Source: JAWVZS01 sp964507825 (GTDB taxonomy: Archaea > Thermoproteota > Nitrososphaeria > Nitrososphaerales > Nitrosopumilaceae). From it: a DNA stretch of 32,463 nucleotides. Under the pieces are notes generated by a model, which was not told where the DNA came from, made no database searches, and saw only the letters and a program-made list of their open reading frames with translations. The position numbers and the translations under genes were made by a program. Shown here piece by piece: positions 1-6,919 of the stretch. Within the stretch, counting starts at the first letter, position 1. Each line of letters opens with the position of its first letter. The DNA is taken from positions 1 to 32,463 of the forward strand of contig CAZDQM010000027.1 in NCBI GenBank assembly GCA_964507825.1, given 5' to 3'.

Positions 1-7
1 ACATCTT

Positions 8-37
8 TGTCCCATCATCTTGAACGTCGATGGGACA
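8..37. repeat. 9-bp perfect inverted repeat (hairpin)
   Basis: TGTCCCATC at 8-16 is exactly complementary to GATGGGACA at 29-37, with a 12-base loop. The loop-side string CATCATCTTGAACGTC (13-28) recurs with one mismatch at 9679-9694 in another degraded intergenic zone. It lies downstream of the decayed minus-strand gene at 125-325 and might be its terminator hairpin or a mobile-element end. Confidence 0.5.
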
Positions 38-124
38 TAGTGTCATGCACATTTGACTCTTAATGTGAAAAATATCTAACTAATGCCGAAAAAAATACTC
101 AGCTAGGCACATCTATGGGCGCAA

Positions 125-325
125 TTAGGAAACAGAGTTGATCAGCCCATCGGCATACTTGAACGGTACACCCTCTTTGAAACAGTTAGCCTTCTTCATG
201 TCTTTATTATAAGACGCTACCAAGTCCCTTTCATGCTAGACGTTTTTTGCATTGTCAGTTGCCAATAGGTATAGTGCGCAACTGTACTCTATAGCTTTAT
301 TGGTTTGATATATCAGATCAAATGA
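125..325 (-). pseudogene. Decayed 3' end of an unidentified protein gene
   Basis: On the minus strand a protein-like frame runs from just after a TGA (326-328) to a TAA (125-127), broken by one TAG at 236-238. Pieces such as YQTNKAIEYSCALYLLATDN and MKKANCFKEGVPFKYADGLI have ordinary amino-acid composition with charged and hydrophobic residues mixed. I do not recognise the family. No intact start or upstream continuation in the same frame is visible, so this would be the remaining C-terminal part of a larger gene. It could still be chance, since about 66 codons with one stop is not extreme. Confidence 0.35.
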
Positions 326-667
326 TCATCTGTATTGTATCGGGCGGTTTTTGAATAATTATACAACAAACTCGATCCGCGGTTCTACTGCAAATTCATG
401 ATGTGGGTACAAGGGGAGTCGTCGCCGAATCAGATGTGAGCCGTGAATGATAAAAAGAAAGTGGCAGTAGGTACTATTGCGAATTCGTGACATATACACG
501 ACGTAACTCAACAGAGTGATCTAGACGCGAGGCGTTCTACACGGTACGGATATTCAATTCAGTTTATCCTCGTCCGGACGCACGGACTCTGCCGAGCGCC
601 CACAACAGGATCATAAGAAGCTCACGCAGACGACCATGTCCTGCGGCGAGTGGCGCGCTGGCCGTAC

Positions 668-759
668 GTACACACTCAGGTTGATTTGGGATTCATGCCC
701 GAATGTGTTCTACGTTTTGAAATTTCAGGTGCAATTACTCAGTCGACCTGACCTTGTAC
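668..759 (+). repeat. Two-hairpin repeat, copy A
   Basis: This segment is bounded by GTAC at both ends. It matches 10839-10918 over its ends and both stems, including 22 identical bases at 738-759 and 10897-10918. Hairpin 1 pairs ACACACTCAGGT (670-681) with CCCGAATGTGT (698-708), imperfectly. Hairpin 2 pairs TCAGGT (near 725-730) with ACCTGA (near 746-751). The central loops differ more than the stems. It may be a structured RNA, a small non-autonomous mobile element or an insertion-sequence end. Confidence 0.55.
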
Positions 760-782
760 ACCTCCACCATCTATATGATTAA

Positions 783-837
783 ATTAGAACACGGCTGTTT
801 GACTCGGTATATGACTACCGGATGCAGCCGTTCTAAT
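783..837. repeat. Long two-part hairpin
   Basis: ATTAGAA plus CGGCTG on the left arm (783-797, with a two-base CA bulge) pairs with CAGCCG plus TTCTAAT on the right (825-837). Inside it CGGTA (805-809) pairs with TACCG (816-820) around a six-base loop. The two-tier structure resembles a folded RNA or terminator-like element. No gene adjoins it. Confidence 0.45.
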
Positions 838-1044
838 CTGAAAGTATATTAGATATCTGATAATGCATGCAGACGCCCTATATGGTGACTCTAATTGAGT
901 GACATGACCGATACTTTTACGGTAGGCATCACAGCTTGGAACACAAGCACCCGTTGATGCATGCCAAGATAGAATTTCTCAATAGGTGGGAATTATAAGA
1001 ATGGTTATGAGTAAGGAACATCTAATCCCTGCCGACAGGCGTCC

Positions 1045-1072
1045 CTTACACATGCTCACACGAGCATGTAAG
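1045..1072. repeat. Hairpin with ACAC loop
   Basis: CTTA, a two-base CA bulge and CATGCTC pair with GAGCATGTAAG across a four-base ACAC loop, giving 11 base pairs. As in the 783-837 hairpin, the unpaired two bases sit on the 5' arm. There is no T-run after it, so a terminator role is not evident. Confidence 0.4.
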
Positions 1073-1261
1073 AGAATACACTGTGCGTCGAATCCGTGGA
1101 CTCAAAAATAATCCACTGCAACATGTATGGGAAACCGAACATTCAAAGCTCATATGGGAACCGGTTATAGTGAAGCAATGCCACGACTCATCGCGAGATA
1201 ATCTTGTGACTATCCTTTCACATAGTAATTAACAAATACGGGTATTCATTGAGACAGAATT

Positions 1262-1362
1262 GCAGGGGTATCGAAGCCTGGTCAACCGAGAGGGACTCAA
1301 GATCCTGATAATGGGCGATCCCTTCTCTTAGGAGTTCGTGGGTTCGAATCCCACCTCCTGCA
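1262..1362 (+). tRNA. tRNA-Leu (anticodon CAA) with 16-base intron
   Basis: The acceptor arm GCAGGGG (1262-1268) pairs with CTCCTGC (1355-1361), followed by discriminator A1362. The T arm GTGGG-TTCGAAT-CCCAC is canonical and a long variable arm (CTC...GAG) marks a class II tRNA. The anticodon loop is CTCAAGA, giving anticodon CAA, which reads UUG. The stem AGGGA (1291-1295) only pairs fully with TCCCT (1319-1323) if bases 1302-1317 are removed, placing an intron directly after position 37, the usual archaeal site. The CCA end is not encoded. Without the intron the anticodon stem is mispaired and the variable arm would be impossibly long. Confidence 0.93.
1302..1317 (+). other. Predicted tRNA-Leu intron (position 37/38)
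   Basis: These 16 bases interrupt the anticodon loop between nucleotides 37 and 38. Removing them restores a perfect five-pair anticodon stem (AGGGA with TCCCT). The exact splice points could shift by a base or two, and a fully canonical bulge-helix-bulge is not obvious by eye. Confidence 0.75.
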
Positions 1363-1392
1363 CTGTAGATGCGCATCAAATGACACCTGTTC

Positions 1393-1412
1393 GTGCAATT
1401 GCACAATTTTTT
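1393..1412 (+). terminator. Palindrome plus T6 after tRNA-Leu
   Basis: A perfect 12-base palindrome, GTGCAATTGCAC (1393-1404), is followed by AA and six Ts (1407-1412). It lies about 30 bases past the tRNA 3' end. Archaeal termination mainly needs the T-run. The hairpin may also help stop transcription of the convergent zinc-finger gene on the other strand. Confidence 0.5.
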
Positions 1413-1433
1413 GATAAATTCATCGAATAATTG

Positions 1434-1568
1434 TTATGTTGATTTTTCAGCAACCATGGTATTTACCTTGGTTATGGCATGCTTGGAGATCTCTTGATGC
1501 ATTCTAGCATGTTCCTCCTCGTTGAATACCAGATTACATCTAAAACATTTCCAAACCAATTCTAACAC
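1434..1568 (-). CDS. Small C2H2-type zinc-finger protein, 44 residues
   Basis: This short frame starts at GTG 1568 and ends at TAA 1434-1436. The product has a single zinc-finger pattern, C8-x2-C11-x8-H20-x3-H24, within KCFRCNLVFNEEEHARMH, followed by a short basic and polar tail. Small stand-alone C2H2-like proteins are common in this archaeal phylum and are usually assumed to bind nucleic acid or protein, but the specific role is unknown. Support for a real gene comes from the intact finger and from a TATA box (1588-1597, minus) placed about 25 bases before the GTG, which fits a leaderless transcript. It converges on the tRNA-Leu terminator. Confidence 0.75.
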   Translation of the reverse strand: MLELVWKCFRCNLVFNEEEHARMHQEISKHAITKVNTMVAEKST

Positions 1569-1587
1569 CCGACCCTATGTTGATTTT

Positions 1588-1597
1588 AGATATAAAG
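1588..1597 (-). promoter_or_regulatory. TATA box for the zinc-finger gene
   Basis: On the minus strand the sequence reads CTTTATATCT. Its centre is about 24 bases upstream of the GTG at 1568, the normal archaeal spacing to a leaderless start. Confidence 0.55.
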
Positions 1598-1744
1598 ATT
1601 TTGCATGACTGATCTATTTTTTTCAATTACACACATGTCATTGAAAAATCATTGTAATTTTTTCAAAAATTCACTCTTATTTATCCAGTTTTTTTGACAC
1701 CAAATACCAGCAATCATTTAGGAGAGCTGCCTTCATATGATTAC

Positions 1745-2365
1745 ATGGTGGATTTTTTTGCGATATTTGCAGAATATTCGTACTTGGGGATATTTTTTGC
1801 GCTAGTCGGGGTCAACGCCGCGCCGCTGTTGATGCCGCCTACGTGGATCATACTAGCGTCATTTCATGCACTCGATCCGGCCTTGGACCCTGTAACATTG
1901 TCCATCATCGGGGCCACGGGCGCCACGTTAGGTAGATTCATTCTAAAGCAGATTAGTGGATTTTTTAGAAAATTTACCGGTGAAGAACAACGCTCGAACC
2001 TTAACGTGATAGGAGAGTTTCTTAACGGAAGGCGTTACGGCTACATCCTGGCATCCTTCCTTTTTGCCGCAACGCCGCTACCAAGCAATATGTTATTTGT
2101 GGCATATGGATTAATGCGGACAAAAAGCATCGGCCTTTACATAGGCTTTTGGCTTGGTCGCGTCCTCTCTTATTATGTAATGATCTCAATTAGCAACATA
2201 GCACTTGCCCCGTTCATAGAACTGTTTGAAGATCGATATGTGGGAATTCTGGTTGCAGACGGGATAGGAATAGGCGCGGTAGTCCTGTTTACATCATTAA
2301 ACTGGAAGATGTTGATTGTTGAAAGGAGAATCGGGTTTGTCAAGCCTAGGTTGTGGAAGTTTTGA
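1745..2365 (+). CDS. DedA/VTT-like integral membrane protein
   Basis: This is an approximately 206-residue polytopic membrane protein. Hydrophobic segments include IFFALVGVNAAPLLMPPTWI near the N-terminus, a central YILASFLFAATPLPSNMLF and a C-terminal pair. The small-residue, proline-containing stretch ATPLPSN resembles the re-entrant motif of the DedA/SNARE-associated (VTT) superfamily, whose members act in lipid scrambling or membrane homeostasis; function here is inferred. ATG 1745 (MVDFFAIF) is chosen over the in-frame TTG at 1694 because the extra 17 residues are polar and unremarkable and a GGAG lies upstream. The stop overlaps the next gene by 13 bases, so the two are probably co-transcribed. 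A related gene lies at 15367-15999. Confidence 0.75.
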   Translation: MVDFFAIFAEYSYLGIFFALVGVNAAPLLMPPTWIILASFHALDPALDPVTLSIIGATGATLGRFILKQISGFFRKFTGEEQRSNLNVIGEFLNGRRYGYILASFLFAATPLPSNMLFVAYGLMRTKSIGLYIGFWLGRVLSYYVMISISNIALAPFIELFEDRYVGILVADGIGIGAVVLFTSLNWKMLIVERRIGFVKPRLWKF

Positions 2366-2985
2366 CTAGGCTTGATGAGATCAGGAAAATTGCCTTTTCC
2401 ATGATGAAAAACGACATATCTCATGATACTTTTCATATTATACGCGTCTACAAAAACGCGGAGCTGTTGTGTGAAAAGGAAAATGTCGACCCCGAACTCG
2501 TGCTTGCCTCAGTCCTATTACATGATCTAATATCCTTTAAAAAATCCGATCCGAGAAACAAAACCGCCTCGGACCAGAGTGCTGAAAAAACCGTGGAAAT
2601 CCTCAAGAAACTTGCCTATGATGACGATGATATATCGATAATTTCAGATGCCATACGCGATCATAGCTTTTCCAAGAATACTACTCCTAGCACAATTGTG
2701 GGAAAGATACTGCAAGATGCCGACAGACTTGATGCCATCGGGGCAATTGGAATTGCGCGCGTATTTGCCGTGGGAGGCGCGGAGAAGCGACCCCTGTACA
2801 ATGCAGACGATCCATTCTGTGATTTTCGTGGTCCTGATGATGCGCGGTGGTCAGTTGATCATTTTTACCAAAAGCTTTTGAGGCTTGAAGGACTGATGAA
2901 CACCGCGACCGGAAAATCCATTGCAAGGGAGAGGACGATAATACTCGAAAACTTTCTTGAACAGCTACGACGGGAGCTCGATTAA
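2353..2985 (+). CDS. HD-domain phosphohydrolase
   Basis: This 210-residue soluble protein belongs to the HD superfamily of metal-dependent phosphohydrolases. The metal-binding pattern is visible: H in SHDTFHIIRV near residue 24, the HD pair in LASVLLHDL near residue 57, and a later D in LQDADRLDAIGAIG. The arrangement matches the YedJ/uncharacterised HD-hydrolase group, which acts on nucleotides or other phosphate esters; the substrate is unknown. The start is GTG 2353, with TTG 2362 as an alternative. It overlaps the preceding membrane gene by 13 bases, pointing to one transcript. The tail beyond residue 180 is helical and has no recognised motif. Confidence 0.85.
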   Translation: MEVLTRLDEIRKIAFSMMKNDISHDTFHIIRVYKNAELLCEKENVDPELVLASVLLHDLISFKKSDPRNKTASDQSAEKTVEILKKLAYDDDDISIISDAIRDHSFSKNTTPSTIVGKILQDADRLDAIGAIGIARVFAVGGAEKRPLYNADDPFCDFRGPDDARWSVDHFYQKLLRLEGLMNTATGKSIARERTIILENFLEQLRRELD

Positions 2986-3008
2986 AAATACTGGTTGATG
3001 CGCGGTGA

Positions 3009-3392
3009 TCACGCCTTTGTATAATCGTGGTACAATACCTCGTTTAGGATCTTGTCTACGATTTGATGCTGTCCTCCCTGGTTGTCAATGGTGACTAGTA
3101 ACAGATTTCCGCTTTTGAGTGGAATTGTAACTCTGCGAAGCTTTTCATAGACGGCCAGTGTGTATATGCCGTTTCCAATCTTGTCATAATGCTTCATCCT
3201 TGACTTCCATGCGGCCGCCGCATGTTGCAACGTCTCGCGCGTATCTGTCGGGGACAAGTACGTGGATATTCCGGCCTTGCTTTTTGAAACAATCATGTTG
3301 CCGTCCATGTCGCTGACTGCCGCGAACCTGACATTCTCATCTATATTTAGAATTCTTTCTAGCCTCTGCTCATAGTCTAAAGTATGTGACAT
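3009..3392 (-). CDS. DUF6659-like small archaeal protein (roadblock-like fold suspected)
   Basis: The 127-residue product begins MSHTLDYEQRLERILN and continues with the strand-like FAAVSDMDGNMIVSK and RVTIPLKSGNLLLVTIDN. This alternation of an N-terminal helix, a beta hairpin and a later beta pair is typical of the thaumarchaeal DUF6659 family and recalls roadblock/profilin-like small proteins. Function is unknown. ATG 3392 is favoured over 3455 because a TATA box (TTAAATAA, 3413-3420) sits about 24 bases before it and the extra residues are unconserved in style. The window holds a second related protein at 14912-15289. Confidence 0.7.
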   Translation of the reverse strand: MSHTLDYEQRLERILNIDENVRFAAVSDMDGNMIVSKSKAGISTYLSPTDTRETLQHAAAAWKSRMKHYDKIGNGIYTLAVYEKLRRVTIPLKSGNLLLVTIDNQGGQHQIVDKILNEVLYHDYTKA

Positions 3393-3412
3393 GTACCTGT
3401 AACACCACCCTG

Positions 3413-3420
3413 TTAAATAA
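3413..3420 (-). promoter_or_regulatory. TATA box for the DUF6659-like gene
   Basis: TTAAATAA on the plus strand (minus-strand TTATTTAA) is centred about 24 bases before ATG 3392. This spacing favours the internal ATG over the upstream one. Confidence 0.5.
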
Positions 3421-3482
3421 GGATCAACAATAGCATGTAAATGTTTGTGAGCCATGCATGATTATTTCACACAGATTTTAAT

Positions 3483-3794
3483 TCATCCATAGTCTATATA
3501 CCGCCGGTACCTCTTTTCTATCTCCTCATTGTGTCCCGATCGGATTCTTTCCACCTCCGTACCGCTTCTCCATCGAATGAATTTCACTAGCCCCTCAAAC
3601 TTTTCATCATCCGGAAATGACTCATACAGGTCATTTAGCTTTTCAAGATACTGGATTGTCTTTTCCCTGAACTCTTCTGCTGTAGGGGCCTTTATGCCGT
3701 TTAATCTGAACCAAAGGGTGGCCCAGCTTGCCCCAACTACATGAGGAAGCACGTCAAAGGCCCTTTCAATCTCGAACCTTTCGTCATCCCTCAT
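3483..3794 (-). CDS. Hypothetical protein linked to hemB
   Basis: This 103-residue acidic and basic helical protein has no membrane segment and no cysteine. It is rich in aromatic and charged residues (HVVGASWATLWFRLNGIKAP near the N-terminus, ending KRYRRYIDYG). I do not recognise a functional domain. Its ATG shares one base with the hemB stop (3794), so it is translationally coupled to the heme gene cluster. That context is the only clue to a role in tetrapyrrole synthesis. Length and overlap make it a real gene rather than noise. Confidence 0.75.
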   Translation of the reverse strand: MRDDERFEIERAFDVLPHVVGASWATLWFRLNGIKAPTAEEFREKTIQYLEKLNDLYESFPDDEKFEGLVKFIRWRSGTEVERIRSGHNEEIEKRYRRYIDYG

Positions 3795-4774
3795 CAGACA
3801 TCATTTAGGAACTTTGATGCAGATTTTGCAAAGTACGTGATTATGATATCTGCCCCAGATCTTTTAATCGAGTACAGTATCTCACGAACAATGTCGTCTT
3901 CGTTTATCCATCCTTGGGCGGCTGCGCCCTTGACTAGGGCATATTCCCCAGATACACTGTATGCAGAAACCGGGATGTTGAATCTTTGCCTAGTCTGATG
4001 AATCAGATCTAAATAGGACAATGCAGGCTTTATCATCACAATGTCTACACCTTCTTCTATATCTGACTCGATCTCCCTCATTGCTTCTCTTGCATTTGTA
4101 AATGGTACTTGGTACGTCTTCCTATCTCCAAATCTTGGGGCGCATTCTGCGGCATCCCTGAACGGGGAGTAGAAGCTAGAACGGTGTTTTGCCGAATGCG
4201 ACATGATCGCCACATCTGAGAATCCATCCTGATCAAGCTCGCTTCTGATGCGTGCTACCTGGCCGTCCATCATTGCAGACGGGCACACAACGTCGGCCCC
4301 GGCTCTTGCATGACTAGCAGCAATTCTTGCCAAGACATCAATGCTTGCATCGTTATCTACAATACCTTTTCTAGTTATTCCGCAGTGGCCCGTTGCCGTA
4401 TACTGACACAAGCAGACATCAGTCATGATGACCATTTTGTCTCCAAAATTACTTTTTATTTTGGCAATTGATTTTTGAACAATTCCGTTTTCATCAAATG
4501 CCGATGTACCTACATCATCCTTGCTTGATGGAATTCCAAACAGCATGATCGCGGGAATGCCCGAGTCTGCAATCTTTCCCACCTCGTCATTTATACCATC
4601 TATGGGCAGTCTTTCCAAGTCCGGCATGGAGCCGATCTTCATCCCGTGCTTGAGATCCTCTTGAACGAATACCGGTGCAACAAGGTCGCTTGGCGACAGT
4701 TTCGTTTCCTGTAATAATTCCCTGATCTTTTCGGTCCTTCGCATTCTGCGGAGGCGCCTTACCGGAAACGTCAT
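3794..4774 (-). CDS. hemB: Delta-aminolevulinic acid dehydratase (porphobilinogen synthase)
   Basis: HemB condenses two 5-aminolevulinate molecules into porphobilinogen. The 326-residue length fits the family. Two Schiff-base lysines are recognisable: K196 in SHSAKHRSSFYSPFRDAA and K249 in IVMIKPALSYLDL. The metal site reads DVCLCQYTATGHCG with C121, C123 and C131, so this is the zinc-cysteine type and not the aspartate-rich magnesium type. The gene lies 37 bases after hemA, with a TATA-like AAATATAAT (4797-4805) between them that could give it an extra promoter. It is followed with a one-base overlap by a small unknown gene. Confidence 0.97.
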   Translation of the reverse strand: MTFPVRRLRRMRRTEKIRELLQETKLSPSDLVAPVFVQEDLKHGMKIGSMPDLERLPIDGINDEVGKIADSGIPAIMLFGIPSSKDDVGTSAFDENGIVQKSIAKIKSNFGDKMVIMTDVCLCQYTATGHCGITRKGIVDNDASIDVLARIAASHARAGADVVCPSAMMDGQVARIRSELDQDGFSDVAIMSHSAKHRSSFYSPFRDAAECAPRFGDRKTYQVPFTNAREAMREIESDIEEGVDIVMIKPALSYLDLIHQTRQRFNIPVSAYSVSGEYALVKGAAAQGWINEDDIVREILYSIKRSGADIIITYFAKSASKFLNDV

Positions 4775-4796
4775 TTGCTCCGATCCCTACTTTAAC

Positions 4797-4805
4797 AAAT
4801 ATAAT
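4797..4805 (-). promoter_or_regulatory. Possible internal TATA box before hemB
   Basis: Minus-strand ATTATATTT lies in the short hemA-hemB gap, centred about 27 bases before ATG 4774. It could drive hemB independently of the upstream operon. Confidence 0.4.
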
Positions 4806-4811
4806 CCTAGT

Positions 4812-6068
4812 CTATTTCCTGTCCTTGCTATAATCAAACAGCCTGCTGGCCATGTCGATGATATCGGACTTGCCGTCCTCTGATGCCTTTCGAAGGTTGT
4901 TCATTGGTGTAGAAACAATGCATTCCATTACTGCCTTTGTCAGGTCTTCTATAATCTTGATCCTGTCGGCGTCTTCCTCGTCAAGCATTTTCAGCGCCTT
5001 TTGCAGCTCCTTCTGCCTTCGTACATCTATATTCTTGAACACTTCTCTTATCAAGGGTTCTATGTTCATACGGTTCATGGATGCCTTCAGTACGTCTAAC
5101 TCGTTGCTGATTATATTTTCAACGGTCTTTACCTTGCTGATCCTGCCCTTCATGTTCTTATCCACCATCTCCGATATCTGATCAAGATTCATCAGCTTTA
5201 CTCCGGATAACATGGCGACCTTTTCATCCACTGTTCTTGGATTCGACAGATCCAGAATCATCATTCCACCGCGCCTATTCTTGATGGCGCCGGTGATTTT
5301 TTCATATGTTACGAGGAAATACGGAGCGGTCGTGGCGACTAGAATCACGTCATAATTTCCAAAGCCGGACAGGATCTCCTCGAATCTGATCGGTGTGCCT
5401 CCCAAGGTTTCACAAAACGCCCTTGCCCTGTGCATCGTCCTGCTAGTAACGTGAAAGTTGTATCCCCTCCGAGCCAATGACTTTGCGACCAATGTGGATA
5501 CCTCGCCGGTTCCAATCAGGAGGATCGTCTTTGACTTTAGATCATCTACGTTTTCTTCTGCTAATTTCACGGCCATCGAGCCGATGGAAATGCCGCCCCT
5601 GCTAATCTCAGTAGAGTTTCTAATCCTAGTTCCTATACGTATTGCCTTGTCAAAGAGGACGTTGAGGTTTTCCCCGGACGACTTTGCCGCCCTTGCCATG
5701 CCAATCGCGTTTTTTATCTGTCCTAAAATCTGCTCCTCTCCAATTACCATGGAGTCGAGTCCTGATGTCAGCCTCAAGAGATGTTGGCACGCCTCTGTAT
5801 CCTCGACGAATTCAAAATTTTCGTTGAACGCGCTCTCATCTAATCCCGACAGTGATGCCCACGTCTTTTTTATTTTGTGCATGTCGCCGTCCCCCGTGGC
5901 AAACAGCTCGACCCTGTTGCAGGTCTGTAAAATCACGCATTCCTCTAGGCCGGAGTGATTTTTGAACTGTTCGTATGCCTCGTCGATGTTTTTGAAGGAA
6001 AACCCCTCTAGCACATGAATGGGTGCGTTGCGAAACGTGACCCTCGCATTGATTATGTTATTTCTCAT
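4812..6068 (-). CDS. hemA: Glutamyl-tRNA reductase
   Basis: HemA reduces the glutamate on glutamyl-tRNA to glutamate-1-semialdehyde using NADPH, the first step of C5-route tetrapyrrole synthesis. The protein shows the catalytic cysteine at position 50 in CVILQTCNRVELFA, the family signature SGLDSMVIGEEQILGQIKNA and the nucleotide-binding stretch ILLIGTGEVSTLVAKSLARR. A helical dimerisation domain fills the C-terminus. ATG 6068 (MRNNIINARVTFRN) is preferred to the longer 6119 start because it matches the family N-terminus and overlaps the previous stop by 11 bases. At about 418 residues it is of normal length. The next enzyme, glutamate-1-semialdehyde aminotransferase, is not in the window. 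Confidence 0.96.
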   Translation of the reverse strand: MRNNIINARVTFRNAPIHVLEGFSFKNIDEAYEQFKNHSGLEECVILQTCNRVELFATGDGDMHKIKKTWASLSGLDESAFNENFEFVEDTEACQHLLRLTSGLDSMVIGEEQILGQIKNAIGMARAAKSSGENLNVLFDKAIRIGTRIRNSTEISRGGISIGSMAVKLAEENVDDLKSKTILLIGTGEVSTLVAKSLARRGYNFHVTSRTMHRARAFCETLGGTPIRFEEILSGFGNYDVILVATTAPYFLVTYEKITGAIKNRRGGMMILDLSNPRTVDEKVAMLSGVKLMNLDQISEMVDKNMKGRISKVKTVENIISNELDVLKASMNRMNIEPLIREVFKNIDVRRQKELQKALKMLDEEDADRIKIIEDLTKAVMECIVSTPMNNLRKASEDGKSDIIDMASRLFDYSKDRK

Positions 6069-6717
6069 CCCACTTCTCCAGCATGTGTTCCATTCTATTC
6101 TGTGCCCCCTGAATATCATGATTTTTTATAAACTGTTCAATTGTATCGTCATTTATTACAGTGTACAGGAACCGCCTCCTCTGCTGTTGTGTGCCTATAA
6201 TTTTTCTCGCCTTTTCCCTTGCGATCTTTTGCATTTTAATCTGCAGTACGTCCTCATCACTTACAACCATTTCAAGTGCCTCTTGGACTCTGTCCTTTAG
6301 CTTCCCCGCCATTGCGGGGCTTTTTCCACCTGTCGATATTGCAACTTGTACCGCATCCTTTATGTTGATCACAGATACATGTGCAAAATCGCTTGCCTCT
6401 GGATCATTGGACGCATATGCAAGGCATTTCATGGTTTTTGCCTTTTGAACTATTTTACGGTTTAGATCCGCATCATTGGTGGTGGCCATTACGATGTGCG
6501 GGTTGTAATCTGATAGAAATTCTGCATCCCTTAACATGGCCTTTTTGAATTTTATTCTTCTAGCCCTTATGTACTCGTCGATCTCCTTGTTGGTTGTGTT
6601 GCTATACAAAATGATCTCACAGCCCTGCATCAAAAGGTGGCTGATTCGTTTGAGCCCTTCCGAACCTCCCCCTACCACTATAACCTGCCTGCCGTCTAGA
6701 CAAAGATCCACAATCAA
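6058..6717 (-). CDS. Precorrin-2 dehydrogenase / sirohydrochlorin ferrochelatase-type protein
   Basis: This 219-residue protein resembles the N-terminal half of CysG and yeast Met8p, which oxidise precorrin-2 to sirohydrochlorin with NAD and may insert iron. The Rossmann motif VVGGGSEGLKR occupies residues 14-24, the likely catalytic aspartate is D105 in ASNDPEASDF, and the conserved STGGKSPAMAGKL sits at 128-140. There is no methyltransferase domain, so it is the stand-alone form. The start is TTG 6717, which lies about 27 bases after a clear TATA box, fitting a leaderless message. It heads the hemA-hemB operon. Confidence 0.93.
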   Translation of the reverse strand: MIVDLCLDGRQVIVVGGGSEGLKRISHLLMQGCEIILYSNTTNKEIDEYIRARRIKFKKAMLRDAEFLSDYNPHIVMATTNDADLNRKIVQKAKTMKCLAYASNDPEASDFAHVSVINIKDAVQVAISTGGKSPAMAGKLKDRVQEALEMVVSDEDVLQIKMQKIAREKARKIIGTQQQRRRFLYTVINDDTIEQFIKNHDIQGAQNRMEHMLEKWDEK

Positions 6718-6739
6718 TGATCCTTGGGCCAGGAATTTC

Positions 6740-6747
6740 TATTTATA
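6740..6747 (-). promoter_or_regulatory. TATA box of the precorrin-2 dehydrogenase-hemA-hemB operon
   Basis: Minus-strand TATAAATA is centred about 27 bases upstream of the TTG start at 6717. It lies in the 170-base divergent region shared with the AhbAB gene. Confidence 0.65.
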
Positions 6748-6919
6748 GATTCAAAAGTAGCATGGGTTACAGGACACACTTGCCGGAAAAAATCCGTAGT
6801 ATTTCCAGGATGAACCATTGCTTGGCTTTGAATATCGGACATCATTAATCCAATTTTTTACAGGAACTCTTACGTTACATTTTTAATTGAACCTGCAAGT
6901 CATGTTGGTATTGACTTCT

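Larger units (their letters stand above)
1..1261. other. Gene-poor region with decayed sequence and hairpins
   Basis: No credible intact gene is visible here in either strand. It holds a decayed gene end (125-325, minus), three inverted repeats (8-37, 783-837, 1045-1072) and one copy of a two-hairpin repeat (668-759) shared with 10839-10918. The remainder shows no recognisable protein or RNA signal. The accumulation of remnants suggests an old insertion or degradation zone. Confidence 0.6.

Noticed and set aside
1218..1406. Minus-strand 62-residue open frame over the tRNA-Leu
   Set aside because: Its GGGIRTHELLREG-type string is the well-known artefact of translating a leucine/serine tRNA backwards; the tRNA explains the sequence.
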